This document shows, piece after piece, positions 10,732-18,990 of a stretch of DNA of 64,000 bases. The stretch is from Flavobacterium sp. NG2 (GTDB taxonomy: Bacteria; Bacteroidota; Bacteroidia; Flavobacteriales; Flavobacteriaceae): positions 2,582,001 through 2,646,000 of the forward strand of contig NZ_CP139420.1 of assembly GCF_034119845.1 (NCBI RefSeq). The letters are read 5' to 3'. Under the pieces are notes generated by a model. It saw only the letters and a program-made list of their open reading frames with translations. It was not told where the DNA came from and searched no databases. Each line of letters begins with the position of its first letter. Position 1 is the first letter of the stretch. The translations under genes and the position numbers were made by a program.

Positions 10732-11347
10732 AAGTTTAAACACAAGGGGCACAAAGTAGGCAGGGAGGGTCACAAAGAATTTACGATAATTCTCTATAGA
10801 TTAGTATAAAAGTTTAAACACAAAGCCACACAAAGAATTTATGATAGTTCTCAATAGAATAGTATAAAAGTTTAAACACAAAGCCACACAAAGAATTTAG
10901 GATAGTTCTCTATAGATTAGTATAGAAGTTTAAACACAAAGCCACACAAAGAAGCCACGGAGGTTCACAAAGAATTTATGATAATTCTCTATGGATTTTA
11001 TAAAAGTTTAAACACAAAGGGGCACAAAGTAGGCACGGAGGTTCACAAAGAATTTAAGATAATTCTCGATAGAATAGTATAAAAGTTTAAACACAAAGCC
11101 ACACAAAGAAGACACGGAGGCTCACAAAGAATTTATGATAGTTCTCTATAGATTAGTATAGAAGTTTAAACACAAGGGGCACAAAGTAGGCACGGAGGTT
11201 CACAAAGAATTTAAGATAATTCTCGATAGAATAGTATAAAAGTTTAAACACAAAGGGACACAAAGAATTTATGATAGTTCTCTATAGATTAATATAGAAT
11301 TTTAAACACAAAGCCACACAAAGAAGGCACGGAGGTTCACAAAGAAT
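10732..11347. repeat. Noncoding tandem array, nine units of about 58 or 78 bp
   Basis: Nine units each open with AAGTTTAAACACAAAG or a close variant, at about 10732, 10810, 10869, 10926, 11004, 11083, 11162, 11240 and 11298. Unit lengths fall in two classes, about 58 bp and 78-79 bp. The long class holds an extra block of about 20 bp (GGCACGGAGGTTCACAAAG). No open frame runs through it. A degenerate relative (CACAAAG words) lies at 13390-13430. The sequence between the conserved words is itself repeated, so it is not a CRISPR array. Confidence 0.9.
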
Positions 11348-11439
11348 TAAAATGAATTGTTTACCAATCTGTTTAACTGGAGTTTTAAATTTTGTAATGA
11401 TTTCTTTAAAGTAACGTTATTATTCTCCATCTACTTCCC

Positions 11440-11600
11440 GCAATCTTGTCATCCCGAAGAATGAGGGATCTTCGTAAGTAACTCGACAACGTATTTCACT
11501 TACGATGTTTACTCATTGTTCGGACACACAATACACGCGAGCGATAGCGAACTGACGAAGTAATTCTGCGCTATCGTTTGTGCATATCTGAGCGATCGGG
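11440..11600. repeat. Stem-loop repeat cluster ('GTCATCCCGAAGAATGAGGGATCTTC' type)
   Basis: The sequence TGTCATCCCGAAGAATGAGG introduces a hairpin with TCGTAAGT (11472-11479) paired to ACTTACGA (11498-11505) inside an outer AATGAG/CTCATT pair. A second hairpin follows, CGATAGCG (11542-11549) with CGCTATCG (11569-11576). The opening words resemble widely dispersed intergenic repeats of Bacteroidota genomes. With the tandem array it explains the gene-free stretch from 10696 to 11685. Confidence 0.6.
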
Positions 11601-11685
11601 TTTTACAACTGTATTTGCCAATCTTTATGGACACAGATAAATATCTTCCTTAACTATGATGTTAAAAACGATTGGCTTTAAATAA

Positions 11686-12036
11686 CTATTTTTCGAGCTG
11701 TTGATTAAATGCTTCATTAATTTTTTTAGAAAGAAAAATATTGCCAAATACTCCGTAGCCAATATTTTTTTCATCGCCTTTCCATGAAAATTTAGTTATA
11801 GAAAATACAACATAATTATCACGTGTTACTGAGTTTCCAACTAATTTCTCGACTAATGAGCTCCCTAGTAAAATTCCTAAATTTTCCATGTCAGATGCGT
11901 CTTCAGATATTGACTCCTGAACAACTTTGTTAACTACAGATTTGACAGCTTCTTTGTGTTCTTCGGTGCTGGGATTAGTAAATATAGCTATTAAAATTAT
12001 TAAAGTAAAAATGATAATTGTCCAATTCGTTTTCAT
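11686..12036 (-). CDS. DUF4359-like membrane-anchored protein
   Basis: A 116-residue protein with one N-terminal hydrophobic segment (WTIIIFTLIILIAIFTNPS) and a soluble remainder. The segment FTNPSTEEHKEAV and the later VFSITKFSWKGDEKNIGYGVFGNIF recall the DUF4359 family, named from memory. The function is unknown. It is read from the - strand downstream of the TIR gene with about 140 nt between them, which includes a strong hairpin, so joint transcription is possible but not shown. Confidence 0.6.
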   Translation of the reverse strand: MKTNWTIIIFTLIILIAIFTNPSTEEHKEAVKSVVNKVVQESISEDASDMENLGILLGSSLVEKLVGNSVTRDNYVVFSITKFSWKGDEKNIGYGVFGNIFLSKKINEAFNQQLEK

Positions 12037-12122
12037 AATTTATTGTTTTAAAGTTAGTTGTGCTAATCTTGCTCATAATGTTTTACCTTTAAGGTTACTG
12101 AAAGAGTGGTTCGGTTTAACTC

Positions 12123-12159
12123 GAGTTTCATTGTTCGTGCTACGCACGCAACGAAACTC
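12123..12159. repeat. Strong hairpin between TIR gene and DUF4359-like gene
   Basis: GAGTTTC (12123-12129) pairs with GAAACTC (12153-12159) and CGTGC (12136-12140) with GCACG (12144-12148) around loop TAC; TTG/CAA pairs lie between the two helices. There is no T tract on either side, so it is more likely a repeat or processing element than a simple terminator. Confidence 0.65.
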
Positions 12160-12177
12160 TATCTGTAAGTGGATGGC

Positions 12178-13029
12178 TTATAATTCTTTTAATGAGTTTA
12201 TAATATCTTGGATTGTATGTATTGAAGTATTTAAAGCCATCTTGTCTGCTAATGAAGGACTAAATTTTAAAACTTCATCTTTTGAAATTTTATGCCAAAT
12301 TGGTAATATAACTTTATGTCCATTCATTTCTCTTGCAACCATTCCGTTTAATTCGTATTCTGTCCAATTCTTTTTTACAAAAGATGGAGAAATTATTACA
12401 ATACCAAATCTCGATTTTAAAAGTCCGTTATCAATTTTCTTTCTTAAACTGTCTCCAATTTTTAATTCAAATTTGTCATACCAAACTTCAAAACCATTAT
12501 CTTTTAATGCATCTGCCAAATCTTGAACAATTTCGTCTTTATATTCAGACGCATGAGAAATAAAAAAATCAAATTCTTTATCAGAATCTTCATTTTGATT
12601 AATCGTAGTTTTAGAAGAGTAATTTTGATTCACTAGAAATTCTAGTTGACTTTTTTGGCTATCAATATCTCTTTGAAGTTTTTTCTGAAAATCAAGTTGA
12701 TCTTTCTGAAATTTCTTCTGTTCAGTTTCTTCTGATTTTCTCAAATCTTGTTTTTTTCTTCCTAACTCGACAGATTTATTTGCAATTTGTTTTTGATAAT
12801 CAGCGATTTTCTTTTTGCAATTATAAATATCATTTTGATAGCCTTGAATTTGACGTTGCTTACTTTGTAAAGTCGAGAGTGAAGTACTTTTATTAATTGA
12901 TCTATTTATAGAATCAATTTGTTTTACTTTATCATTTTCCTTTTTATTTTCATCGGCAATTTTTTTCTGTAAATCGGCAACATCCTTTTCGATTCGACTA
13001 ATTTGATTTTGATAGTATGATGAGTTCAT
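12178..13029 (-). CDS. Coiled-coil protein with C-terminal TIR domain
   Basis: A 283-residue protein. Residues 1-135 are charged heptad-like coiled coil rich in Lys, Gln and Asp (RIEKDVADLQKKI, KKIADYQKQI, FQKDQLDFQKKLQRDI). Residues 152-283 form a TIR domain: box 1 FDFFISHAS (153-161), VIISPSFV (211-218), and WTEYELNGM (222-230), where E226 is at the usual place of the catalytic Glu of TIR NADases. Bacterial TIR proteins often act in anti-phage defence by depleting NAD or making a signal; that role is inference, as no defence partner is adjacent. It sits in a repeat-rich accessory patch. A -7 box for it may be TATATTTG at 13155-13162 (- strand). Confidence 0.85.
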   Translation of the reverse strand: MNSSYYQNQISRIEKDVADLQKKIADENKKENDKVKQIDSINRSINKSTSLSTLQSKQRQIQGYQNDIYNCKKKIADYQKQIANKSVELGRKKQDLRKSEETEQKKFQKDQLDFQKKLQRDIDSQKSQLEFLVNQNYSSKTTINQNEDSDKEFDFFISHASEYKDEIVQDLADALKDNGFEVWYDKFELKIGDSLRKKIDNGLLKSRFGIVIISPSFVKKNWTEYELNGMVAREMNGHKVILPIWHKISKDEVLKFSPSLADKMALNTSIHTIQDIINSLKEL

Positions 13030-13154
13030 AGAGTGATTTTTAAGATGATATTGAAAAGCTAGCTACTTAACCAGTTTAGATATGCTACTCAATTACAGTA
13101 ATCCATCTAATTTAAGCTAGATTGTCTCTATTAAGCTAATTCATATTCCTTTCC

Positions 13155-13162
13155 CAAATATA
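13155..13162 (-). promoter_or_regulatory. Candidate -7 box upstream of the TIR gene
   Basis: On the - strand this reads TATATTTG (TAnnTTTG), 126 nt before the TIR start. A second - strand box, TACTTTTG, lies at 13208-13215. A + strand box, TATTTTTG, at 13185-13192 points toward the structured repeat at 13278. Confidence 0.4.
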
Positions 13163-13276
13163 AAATTAAATTTAAGAATTACCCTATTTTTGTTAGTAAC
13201 TATTTCTCAAAAGTAAATCCTTTTTCTGACGGAATTGTACGGTAAAACGTAATTATGGAAAAATAAACGCGATTTG

Positions 13277-13360
13277 TAGCCCCGTTAGCAGTGGAAATCC
13301 TCTAGTGTGGCGATAGCAAACACTAGAGATTGCAACGAATAGCGGGAGGGAAGTTCTTAT
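13277..13360 (+). ncRNA. Structured intergenic element, copy 1 (Flavo-1-like candidate)
   Basis: Conserved ends TAGCCCCGTTAGCAGTGGAA and TTGCAACGAATAGCGGGAGG enclose a perfect 9-bp stem CTCTAGTGT/ACACTAGAG (13300-13308 with 13320-13328). CCCGTT near the start can also pair with AGCGGG near the end. A second copy at 37265-37345 keeps the ends but has an unrelated, equally perfect stem. It resembles what I recall of the Flavo-1 RNA motif of Flavobacteria; this has not been checked against a covariance model. The rest of the 13030-13526 gap holds only promoter-like boxes and a CACAAAG-type repeat fragment (13390-13430). Confidence 0.55.
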
Positions 13361-13526
13361 GAAAACAATCGTTAAGCTCCTAATTTTCCTTAACCACAAA
13401 GCACAAGAAGAAGTCACAAAGGTTCACAAAGATGGAGTTTCTATTGTGACGATTGTGTTTTATCTAGAACAACAAAAGAAGATTTTATAAATTTCTTAAT
13501 TTTCTCAAATCTGTGTTCCAAAATAA

Positions 13527-15155
13527 TTAAACCTGAATGACCCCTAAATTAAATTTCTTTTCGATAGGAGCGTGGTTTGCGGCTTCAATACCCATGGAAA
13601 TCCATGTTCGGGTGTCTAGCGGGTCGATGATAGCATCTGTCCACAAACGGGCTGCGGCATAGTAAGGCGACACTTGCTCGTCGTACTTGGCTTTGATTTT
13701 GGCAAACAACTCGTTTTCTTTGGCTTCGTCTATGTTTTCGCCTTTGGCTTTCAGGGAGGAAGCTTCGATTTGTGCGAGTACTTTGGCGGCTTGTGTACCA
13801 CCCATAACGGCTAACTCGGCACTTGGCCACGCAAAAATCAAGCGAGGATCAAAGGCTTTTCCGCACATGGCGTAGTTTCCAGCTCCATAAGAGTTTCCTA
13901 TAACCACAGTGAATTTTGGCACGACTGAGTTGCTTACGGCGTTGACCATTTTGGCACCGTCTTTAATGATTCCGCCTTGTTCCGATTTGGAACCCACCAT
14001 AAAACCAGTCACGTCTTGTAGGAAGACGAGTGGGATTTTCTTTTGGTTGCAATTGGCAATAAAACGGGTGGCTTTGTCGGCACTGTCGGAGTATATGACA
14101 CCGCCAAACTGCATTTCGCCTTTTTTAGTTTTTACGACTTTGCGTTGGTTGGCTACAATTCCTACCGCCCAACCGTCAATACGAGCGTAACCCGTGATGA
14201 TGGTTTGACCGTAACCGTCCTTATAAGCCTCAAACTCTGAATTATCCACCAAGCGATGGATGATTTCCATCATATCGTATTGTTCGTTACGGGCTTTGGG
14301 TAAGATGCCGTAGATTTCTTTTTCGTCTTTGGCAGGGTTTACGGCTTTGATGCGGTTGAAACCGGCTTTGTCGTAATCGCCAATTTTGTCGACTATATTT
14401 TTGATTTTGTCTAAGGCGTCTTTGTCGTCTTTGGCTTTGTAATCGGTCACACCTGAGATTTTGCAATGTGTGGTGGCACCGCCCAAGCTTTCGTTATCGA
14501 TGGTTTCGCCAATTGCGGCTTTGACAAGGTAACTTCCTGCTAGGAAAATGCTTCCTGTTTTATCGACTATCAGGGCTTCATCGCTCATAATAGGCAAATA
14601 CGCACCACCGGCCACACAACTGCCCATGATGGCCGCAATTTGGGTGATTCCCATGCTGCTCATGATGGCATTGTTCCTGAAAATACGTCCGAAGTGTTCT
14701 TTGTCTGGGAAAATTTCATCTTGCAATGGCAAATAAACGCCAGCACTATCTACAAGATAAATGATAGGTAACTTATTTTCGATAGCGATTTCTTGTGCGC
14801 GTAAGTTCTTTTTTCCTGTGATAGGGAACCAAGCACCTGCTTTGACGGTTGCATCATTAGCCACAACAATGCATTGCTTGCCTTTGATGTATCCAATCTT
14901 AACCACAACACCACCGGAAGGGCAACCTCCGTGTTCTTTGTACATGCCTTCACCTGTAAAACCACCTATTTCAATCACTTTAGCGTTATCGTCAAAAAGG
15001 TAATCGATGCGCTCACGAGCGGTCATTTTGCCTTGTGCGTGTAATTTTGCAATGCGTTTTTCACCGCCGCCTAGTTTTACTTTGGCAAACTTTTGTTTTA
15101 AATCGGATACTAATAGTTTATTGTGGTCTTCGTTTTTGTTGAAGTTTAAATCCAT
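13527..15155 (-). CDS. Acyl-CoA carboxylase, carboxyltransferase (beta) subunit
   Basis: A 542-residue carboxyltransferase of the methylcrotonyl/propionyl-CoA carboxylase type, which moves CO2 from biotin to an acyl-CoA. The crotonase-like halves are both present: the N-terminal half has KMTARERIDYLFD and the CoA/oxyanion segments MGSCVAGGAYLPIMSDE and GSIFLAGSYLVKAAIGE; the C-terminal half has GYARIDGWAVGIVANQ, FLQDVTGFMVG and VVIGNSYGAGNYAMCG. The motif LQDEIFPDKEHFGRIF is closest to methylcrotonyl-CoA carboxylase beta chains, but the substrate is not certain. No biotin carboxylase or biotin carrier gene is near, so the partner must be elsewhere. Monocistronic here. Confidence 0.9.
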   Translation of the reverse strand: MDLNFNKNEDHNKLLVSDLKQKFAKVKLGGGEKRIAKLHAQGKMTARERIDYLFDDNAKVIEIGGFTGEGMYKEHGGCPSGGVVVKIGYIKGKQCIVVANDATVKAGAWFPITGKKNLRAQEIAIENKLPIIYLVDSAGVYLPLQDEIFPDKEHFGRIFRNNAIMSSMGITQIAAIMGSCVAGGAYLPIMSDEALIVDKTGSIFLAGSYLVKAAIGETIDNESLGGATTHCKISGVTDYKAKDDKDALDKIKNIVDKIGDYDKAGFNRIKAVNPAKDEKEIYGILPKARNEQYDMMEIIHRLVDNSEFEAYKDGYGQTIITGYARIDGWAVGIVANQRKVVKTKKGEMQFGGVIYSDSADKATRFIANCNQKKIPLVFLQDVTGFMVGSKSEQGGIIKDGAKMVNAVSNSVVPKFTVVIGNSYGAGNYAMCGKAFDPRLIFAWPSAELAVMGGTQAAKVLAQIEASSLKAKGENIDEAKENELFAKIKAKYDEQVSPYYAAARLWTDAIIDPLDTRTWISMGIEAANHAPIEKKFNLGVIQV

Positions 15156-15289
15156 GTTGGCTGTGGGTTTTCAGAATACTGGGCTAAATTACAAAAACGA
15201 ATGAAATGTTTGGGAAAGATTTTTTTTAAATGGTAGTTAAGACATTTTTAAAGCAAAATTATTTTTTGCGCTTACTTTGTATTTTTAGT

Positions 15290-15297
15290 TACTTTTG
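15290..15297 (+). promoter_or_regulatory. Candidate promoter of the methyltransferase/FAD oxidase pair
   Basis: TACTTTTG fits TAnnTTTG, with a TTG at 15266-15268, 21 nt upstream, fitting the -33 element. The leader to the ATG at 15389 would be about 85 nt. Confidence 0.55.
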
Positions 15298-15388
15298 GGA
15301 GCACGATTATACTTACAAGTACAACAAGCTTTGAGTCAGAAAAAAGGAATGAATTTTAAGCTTTCACTTTGATACAAATTTTAAAAAT

Positions 15389-16330
15389 ATGAAAAGACGG
15401 AATTTTGTAAAAACAGCATTGCTGTTTGTTTCTTCAACACAATTGTTTTCAACTAATTTGTTTCCAACAGATTTATTTACAAAAAGTAATTTTAAATTCA
15501 TTTATGGAAATAATGGGCTAAAAAGTGAGTTTTTTAAATTTTTGAAAAATGTATTTAATCTGTACCCTGAAAATAAATTTCATAAATTAATAAGTGATGT
15601 TACCGCGGTTAAAAATACAGATCAAGAAATTTACAAGACTACTCAATCTAAATTAGATTCTATTTCTCCCATATTAACGAGTGTGCGATACCAATTGCCA
15701 GCTTTGATGAGTCAAAAGGAAGAAATGGAAAGACAAACTGTTTTGTTGTTAGGAGAAGGAACTGTTTATAATGGTTATTTAGAAATTGGTTCTTCTGGAA
15801 GATATTTGGATTATTTAGAAGAGAAAGTTGAAATCAAAGGAAAACGATATTATGCTGATGGCAAAGAGCCAGGCTATTCTGTTGTTGAAATGATTGACCG
15901 TGGACAGATATGCAAAGGGGCGACTTATATTCCGTTAGCAAATTATAAAACTAAATATTCTGAATTTATTCCTGCTCAAAGTTTGGACTTAGTAACTATT
16001 TATATTGGTTTTCACCATTGTCCTTTGGAATTGCGAGTACCTTTTATTTCATCAATTAGAGATACGATGCGAGCAGGAGGGAAGTTGATTCTTAGAGACC
16101 ATGATTGCGATACAGAAGAACAAAAAACTTTGGTTGCCTTAGCTCATGATGTTTTTAATATGGGAACAAGTGAAACATGGGAATACAATAATAAGGAAAT
16201 CAGAAATTTTTATTCCTTAGATTTTATATGCGAATTTGTGGAAAAAATTGGGTTTAAGTTTACTAAAAAAACAATTTTTCAAGAGGGTGACCCGACCAAA
16301 AATGCTCTAATGATTTTTACAAAAATATAA
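15389..16330 (+). CDS. Tat-signal class I SAM methyltransferase-like protein
   Basis: A 313-residue protein. The N-terminus MKRRNFVKTALLFVSSTQLF carries a twin-arginine motif (RRNFVK) before a hydrophobic stretch. The remainder looks like a Rossmann methyltransferase: a glycine-rich SAM-binding segment YLEIGSSGRYLDYLE near residue 130, SLDLVTIYIGFHHCP (motif IV region) near 197, and RAGGKLILRDHDCDTEEQ after it. An exported SAM-dependent enzyme would be odd, because SAM is not known in the periplasm; the protein may be membrane-anchored facing inward, or the fold may serve another role. It lies 19 nt before the FAD oxidase gene, so the two are probably one operon. The substrate is unknown. Confidence 0.7.
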   Translation: MKRRNFVKTALLFVSSTQLFSTNLFPTDLFTKSNFKFIYGNNGLKSEFFKFLKNVFNLYPENKFHKLISDVTAVKNTDQEIYKTTQSKLDSISPILTSVRYQLPALMSQKEEMERQTVLLLGEGTVYNGYLEIGSSGRYLDYLEEKVEIKGKRYYADGKEPGYSVVEMIDRGQICKGATYIPLANYKTKYSEFIPAQSLDLVTIYIGFHHCPLELRVPFISSIRDTMRAGGKLILRDHDCDTEEQKTLVALAHDVFNMGTSETWEYNNKEIRNFYSLDFICEFVEKIGFKFTKKTIFQEGDPTKNALMIFTKI

Positions 16331-16349
16331 TTTACAATAGGATTCAATT

Positions 16350-18869
16350 ATGAAGTTTTTTTTGAAAGTTCTCCAGTTAGTATACCGCTATATTTTGCTA
16401 ATTCTAAAGTTTCTTAATTCGAAAATTAAAAAGGTAATTCAATACATCCACAGTAAAAAAAGATTAGCTATTCCTTTTTATGGCTTTCTTCTTTTTGTCT
16501 TGTACATCGTTGCTTTAATTCAATTTTCAGGGGATTCAACTTATAATAAAGTTTTGGACAACAAGCAAATTAATGATGTGACACAACTGAATCCAATTCA
16601 AGTAAATAAAATTATTAAGCCTAAAACGGATAATGAAATTATTAAAGCCATCACGACCACTACTGGCTCAATTTCCATTGGAGGAGGGAAATATAGTATG
16701 GGTGGACAAACTGCTTTTAGAAATAGTTTGCATATTGATATGAGGTCTTTAAATAAAGTAATTAGCCTTGATAAACAAAAGAAACAAGTAACTGTTCAGG
16801 CAGGAATTCGCTGGAGAGATTTACAAAAACAAATTGACCCACTAGATTTGTCCATTAAGATTATGCAAACCTATTCTAATTTTACGGTAGGAGGATCCAT
16901 CTCTGTTAATTGCCATGGTCGTTATATTGGTCACGGGCCCATCATTTCGTCAGTGATAGCGTTGAAAATAATAACCGCATCTGGTGAAGTAATAATTGCT
17001 AATAGGAATTCGAATCAAGATGTTTTTAAAGCGGCAGTAGGAGGTTACGGAGGTATTGGTGTAATTACTGAAGCGACACTTCAATTGGTTGATAATGTGA
17101 AAATCGAAAGGCATGATGAAGTGATGGATGTTAGTACTTATAACACCTATTTTAATACTAAAATCAAAAATAATAAAGCAGTTCTATTTCAAAATGGTGA
17201 TTTATATCCACCTAATTATGATGAAATTAGAAGTGTGTATTGGGAAGAATCCACAAAAGAGCTAACAGATAAAGATCGATTGATTTCCGAAAATGAACAT
17301 TATTGGTTAGAAGTTAGTCTCGAAAAAGTGGTTTCTATGGGGAATACAGGTAAATGGCTAAAGAAAAACTGGATAGATCCATTAGTATATTATCCTGAAA
17401 AAATTAAGTGGAGAAACAAAGAAGCAAGTTATGATGTTAGAGAGCTAGAGCCTTCCTCAAGAGAAAAAGACACCTATGTGCTACAAGAGTATTTTATTCC
17501 TGTGAACAATATAAAATCATTTATACCTAAAATGAGGACTGTTTTTCAAAAGTATGATGTCAATGTAATGAATGTTTCTTTGCGTCACGCCTTAGCTGAT
17601 AAAGAAAGTTATCTTTCATGGGCTAATGAAGAAGTTTTTGCTTTTGTCGTTTATTATAAACAAAATACTGATGAAGCCTCTAGGCAAAATGTTGAAAAAT
17701 GGACGGTTGCAATGACGGACGCTATTTTGAGTGAAAGAGGAACTTGGTATTTACCCTATCAGCCGCATGCGACATTTGAACAATTTAAAAAAGGATATCC
17801 AAATTATGAAAAGTATTTTGATTTAAAATCCAAATTAGATCCGAATCAACGTTTTACAAATCAATTAATAGATAAATACAATCCCAATAATAACAATAAA
17901 TTAGCACAAACTAAGAGTGAAATAAAAGGATATTATAGAGCGGAAGAACAAACCATTTTAACCATTCCAGAATGGTATTTAGTGTTTAACCCAAAAGAGT
18001 ATTCCGATTATTTAGAAAGTGGTAAAAATCCATCTGATTTTCCTTTTTATCAATCGATAGATGAATACTGGAAACTTTATGATCGTTCATTAAAGCTAAC
18101 TTCTAAAGCCTATCCTGAGAATCCAGAATACAAAACGATGTTGCAAGTTATAGGTGTTAGTTTAACTATGGAATATGGGGTCAAAATACTATATGAAAAT
18201 ACAATTGGGAAATTATTTTCTTATTTATCAAAAACTGAAAAATCAAATGAGGAAGCACTAATTATTGAAGCGCAAAGAGCATACAGTGATTTTATTTATC
18301 AAACCGCTTGGTATGAATTTCAATTCATGCCTTGGATTAAAAAAGTATGGAATGTTCCTGAAAATACGACTTCATATAGTGTCATCAGAAAGTGGGAGCG
18401 AGTGCTCTTTTTTACTTTTGAGTTTTCCTTTAAAGCTTTTTATTCCAAATTAATTGAAATTGGTGCTAGTTCCACTTATGAAGAGCCAGTGAATACGATA
18501 TTTTTGACGGTAGCAAATGACGATGCTTTAAAAGAAGATTCAGATATTAAAGTGATAGAAAGAAATGGGGAGAAGATGATGCTATCCATTACTCGATGGG
18601 GAATTTTTACTGAGGTAATGAAAGAGTTGAGTGATGAAAATATTCAAATTCAAGACATCTCTGGGAATGATGAAATAGCCGTTTCAGTAGTCTCTCCTGT
18701 ATCTGTTCCTCTATTGTTGGCAAATAATAAACCATTATACACTTCTAGAATAGTATCTAATAATAAACTGGAACGAAATGTATTTTTAATACCTGTAAGT
18801 AAATTGATGTTGTTTATCAAAAACGTCACGAGTAACGGCTATGAGTTAGAACATGTTTATGATTACTAA
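16350..18869 (+). CDS. Membrane-anchored FAD-linked oxidase fused to an unknown C-terminal domain
   Basis: An 839-residue protein. The N-terminus has a basic amphipathic stretch and a transmembrane segment near residues 45-60 (FYGFLLFVLYIVALIQF). Residues about 80-250 form a PCMH-type FAD-binding domain: SISIGGGKYSMGGQ, VTVQAGIRWRDLQ, NFTVGGSISVNCHGR and GGYGGIGVITEATL. The covalent His usual in RGGGH-type sites is absent there. A Cap/oxidase region runs to about 520 and ends SKLDPNQRFTNQ. From about 530 to 839 follows a domain I cannot name, beginning LTIPEWYLVFNPKEY and rich in aromatic residues. It is probably co-transcribed with the methyltransferase gene. The substrate is unknown; lipid or quinone chemistry is only a guess. 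Confidence 0.75.
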   Translation: MKFFLKVLQLVYRYILLILKFLNSKIKKVIQYIHSKKRLAIPFYGFLLFVLYIVALIQFSGDSTYNKVLDNKQINDVTQLNPIQVNKIIKPKTDNEIIKAITTTTGSISIGGGKYSMGGQTAFRNSLHIDMRSLNKVISLDKQKKQVTVQAGIRWRDLQKQIDPLDLSIKIMQTYSNFTVGGSISVNCHGRYIGHGPIISSVIALKIITASGEVIIANRNSNQDVFKAAVGGYGGIGVITEATLQLVDNVKIERHDEVMDVSTYNTYFNTKIKNNKAVLFQNGDLYPPNYDEIRSVYWEESTKELTDKDRLISENEHYWLEVSLEKVVSMGNTGKWLKKNWIDPLVYYPEKIKWRNKEASYDVRELEPSSREKDTYVLQEYFIPVNNIKSFIPKMRTVFQKYDVNVMNVSLRHALADKESYLSWANEEVFAFVVYYKQNTDEASRQNVEKWTVAMTDAILSERGTWYLPYQPHATFEQFKKGYPNYEKYFDLKSKLDPNQRFTNQLIDKYNPNNNNKLAQTKSEIKGYYRAEEQTILTIPEWYLVFNPKEYSDYLESGKNPSDFPFYQSIDEYWKLYDRSLKLTSKAYPENPEYKTMLQVIGVSLTMEYGVKILYENTIGKLFSYLSKTEKSNEEALIIEAQRAYSDFIYQTAWYEFQFMPWIKKVWNVPENTTSYSVIRKWERVLFFTFEFSFKAFYSKLIEIGASSTYEEPVNTIFLTVANDDALKEDSDIKVIERNGEKMMLSITRWGIFTEVMKELSDENIQIQDISGNDEIAVSVVSPVSVPLLLANNKPLYTSRIVSNNKLERNVFLIPVSKLMLFIKNVTSNGYELEHVYDY

Positions 18870-18925
18870 AAAGCAGCTCCTCAAATGGTAGTTACGAAAC
18901 TTAAGTTGTTTCTGTTTTAGAGTAG

Positions 18926-18965
18926 GAAAAAAAAATACCACAAATTAATCGAGTTAATTTGTGGT
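18926..18965 (-). terminator. Terminator of the META lipoprotein / lpxD unit
   Basis: ACCACAAATTAA (18937-18948) pairs perfectly with TTAATTTGTGGT (18954-18965). The run of A at 18927-18935 is the T tract on the - strand. Confidence 0.85.
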
Positions 18966-18990
18966 AAAGATTATTATAGTATGAAGAAGA

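Noticed and set aside
10732..11347. The tandem array as a CRISPR
   Set aside because: The stretches between conserved words are themselves repeated, lengths alternate between 58 and 78 bp, and no cas gene is near.
11927..12526. A 199-residue + strand frame opposite the DUF4359-like and TIR genes
   Set aside because: It overlaps two better-supported - strand genes, includes the hairpin at 12123, and its protein has no family features.
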